Shown piece after piece: positions 62,549-64,000 of a DNA stretch of 64,000 nt. Source of the stretch: Chryseomicrobium sp. FSL W7-1435 (lineage in GTDB: Bacteria > Bacillota > Bacilli > Bacillales_A > Planococcaceae). Both the position numbers and the translations under genes were made by a program. Under the pieces are notes generated by a model. That model was not told where the DNA came from and made no database searches. It worked only from the letters and a program-made list of their open reading frames with translations. Numbering within the stretch: the stretch's first letter is position 1; each line of letters starts with the position of its first letter. The stretch spans positions 1,550,001-1,614,000 of the forward strand of contig NZ_CP151997.1 in the NCBI RefSeq assembly GCF_038595005.1. The letters run 5' to 3'.

Positions 62549-63484
62549 ATGGCTGAGCAACGTCCATCTGTTCAAGAGATGATTGCAAACGCAGGAGCAA
62601 AGCGAAACCGGAAAACACTTGAAAAAGCAATACCGGTTGTCCTTTTCATCATTGCAGCAATCTCTGTACTAACTACATTAGGTATTGTATTTACACTAAT
62701 AGTTGAAACATTTATCTTCTTTACAGAAGTACCTTTCTTCTCTTTCTTATTTGGTACAGAGTGGTTACCATTCTCCAATACAGAAGCGCGATTTGGGATA
62801 TTGCCCCTCATTGTTGGTACTTTAAAAGTAACATTCATAGCAGTAATTGTAGCAGTGCCACTTGGTCTATCGGCAGCTATCTACTTAAGTGAATATGCAA
62901 GTGATACTGCTAGAAGAATTATTAAGCCAATTCTAGAAGTACTTGCGGGTGTACCAACAATCGTATATGGCTACTTTGCATTAACATTTGTTACTCCAGT
63001 GCTTCAGCAGTTTATTCCTGAACTGAAGATCTTCAATGCAATCAGCCCTGGTATCGTAGTGGGTATCATGATTATTCCAATGATTGCTTCTTTATCTGAT
63101 GATGCGATGAGCGCAGTACCGAACAGCATTCGTGAAGGTGCACTTGGAATGGGATCAACTCGTCTTGAAGTGGCACTGAAGATTGTTCTTCCAGCTGCCC
63201 TGTCTGGAATTTTAGCATCGATTGTATTAGCGATGTCACGCGCAATTGGAGAGACAATGATTGTATCTCTAGCAGCAGGGTCAACGCCTCGATTTGATGG
63301 TCAATTCACAGACAGTATTCAAACCATGACAGCTTACATTGTGCAAGTATCAACAGGTGATGCTGGGTATGGCACAACAATCTATTATTCCATTTACGCA
63401 GTTGGGTTTACATTGTTCTTGTTCACACTAGTGATGAACTTGTTAGCACAACGAATTTCAAAACGTTTCAGAGAGGAGTATTGA
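62549..63484 (+). CDS. pstC: Phosphate ABC transporter permease PstC
   Basis: One of two membrane subunits of the Pst importer. About six hydrophobic helices and the coupling loop (AVPNSIREGALGMGSTRLEVALKIVLPAALSGI) of the binding-protein-dependent permease family are seen. It is 311 residues. AAAAGGGGGATCACG precedes ATG 62549. Its stop codon abuts the pstA start. Confidence 0.95.
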   Translation: MAEQRPSVQEMIANAGAKRNRKTLEKAIPVVLFIIAAISVLTTLGIVFTLIVETFIFFTEVPFFSFLFGTEWLPFSNTEARFGILPLIVGTLKVTFIAVIVAVPLGLSAAIYLSEYASDTARRIIKPILEVLAGVPTIVYGYFALTFVTPVLQQFIPELKIFNAISPGIVVGIMIIPMIASLSDDAMSAVPNSIREGALGMGSTRLEVALKIVLPAALSGILASIVLAMSRAIGETMIVSLAAGSTPRFDGQFTDSIQTMTAYIVQVSTGDAGYGTTIYYSIYAVGFTLFLFTLVMNLLAQRISKRFREEY

Positions 63485-64000
63485 TATGCGCTATATGAAC
63501 AATGAAGCCGTGATGAAAAAGATGAATTCACGTAAAATCGTCAATCTTATCTTCAAAGGCATCTTCTTATTTGCGACAATACTCGCTCTTATGACGCTTG
63601 CTGTGCTATTTTATCGAATTTTATCTCAAGGAATCGGCTATCTCTCTTGGGATTTCTTCAACAACTTTGCCTCACGCTTCCCAGAAAAAGCTGGTATTAA
63701 AGCGGCTTTAATTGGATCGATTTGGTTGATGGCTGTTGTCGCACCTGTTTCGATGTTCTTAGGTATCGGTAGTGCAATCTATCTAGAAGAGTATGCCAAG
63801 AAAAACAAAATCAATGATTTTATTCGAGTCAATATTTCAAATTTAGCCGGCGTACCTTCTGTTGTATTCGGTTTACTTGGTTTAACGATTTTCGTTCGTG
63901 CGCTTGCGCTTGGAAATAGTGTATTAGCAGCTGGATTTACAATGAGTCTTTTAATACTACCGGTGATTATTGTGGCATCTCAAGAAGCTATCCGTGCTGT
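63485..64000 (+). CDS. pstA: Phosphate ABC transporter permease PstA, N-terminal part
   Basis: The second membrane subunit of the Pst importer, cut by the window end after 172 codons. The frame from ATG 63485 (MRYMNNEAVMKKMNS) is open to base 64000 and gives helices (LIFKGIFLFATILALMTLAVLFY, ALIGSIWLMAVVAPVSMFLG) and SNLAGVPSVVFGLLGL, typical of PstA, with the start of the coupling loop (ASQEAIRAV) at the edge. AGGAG lies seven bases upstream in pstC. pstB is expected next, outside the window. Confidence 0.92.

Overview
The window is a moderately low-GC Firmicutes chromosome. Gene content and order follow the Bacillus subtilis yqeG–yqgF/pst segment almost gene for gene: yqeGH-aroE-yqeI-nadD-yqeKLM, comE, holA-rpsT-gpr-spoIIP-lepA, hrcA-grpE-dnaK-dnaJ, floA, phoH-pgpH-ybeY-dgkA-era-recO, ccpN-ppsR, dnaG-rpoD-cccA, ispH-cshB-nfo, znu/zur, ispG, sodA, pbp and pst. 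Sporulation genes (sigK, gpr, spoIIP, yqfC, yqfD) and a single-chain GlyRS suggest a spore-forming or recently non-spore-forming member of Bacillales. Planococcaceae is my best guess, but it rests on protein resemblance and repeat type and was not tested.

Layout. 1–1.8 kb: mtnN (cut by the window edge), sigK, pssA. 1.8–8.2 kb: psd, then the yqeG–yqeM block (phosphatase, GTPase, shikimate and NAD synthesis, ribosome factors). 7.6–12.7 kb: DNA-uptake genes comEA/EB/EC, yqzM, holA, rpsT. 12.8–14.6 kb: gpr and a spoIIP interrupted by an in-frame amber codon. 14.7–25.6 kb: lepA, hemW, a CIRCE-controlled hrcA-grpE-dnaK operon, dnaJ-prmA-rsmE-mtaB. 25.7–31.9 kb: deoC, rpsU, a SigW-type nfeD-floA operon, yqfC-yqfD, phoH. 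31.9–36.6 kb: pgpH, ybeY, dgkA, era, recO. 36.7–39.8 kb: T-box controlled glycyl-tRNA synthetase facing away from ccpN-ppsR. 40–43 kb: dnaG-rpoD behind a SigH-type promoter. 43.1–43.4 kb: a 123/124-nt tandem repeat. 43.5–54.9 kb: acyl-CoA dehydrogenase, cccA, trmK-yqfO, ispH, cshB, nfo, zinc uptake with zur, a composite dispersed repeat, a nucleotidase and ispG. 55–64 kb: small envelope genes, Na/Pi transporter, sodA, a second dispersed repeat, a class B PBP and the start of the pst phosphate operon.

Most of the window is ordinary housekeeping sequence. The unusual parts are: (1) spoIIP, with an amber codon in an otherwise conserved reading frame; (2) strong Shine-Dalgarno sequences placed before AUU rather than AUG/GUG/UUG in both sigK and spoIIP; (3) a gpr with essentially no room for the zymogen propeptide; (4) two intergenic repeat families, one tandem and one palindrome-like, with a divergent reversed copy of the first nested inside a copy of the second; (5) a terminator hairpin whose 3' arm holds the yqfC ribosome binding site. 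Recognisable regulation includes CIRCE, a glycine T-box, SigW, SigH and SigG-like promoters, a Zur box, a cre site and a five-repeat PhoP box array. I found no rRNA or tRNA genes, CRISPR arrays, prophage or transposase genes.
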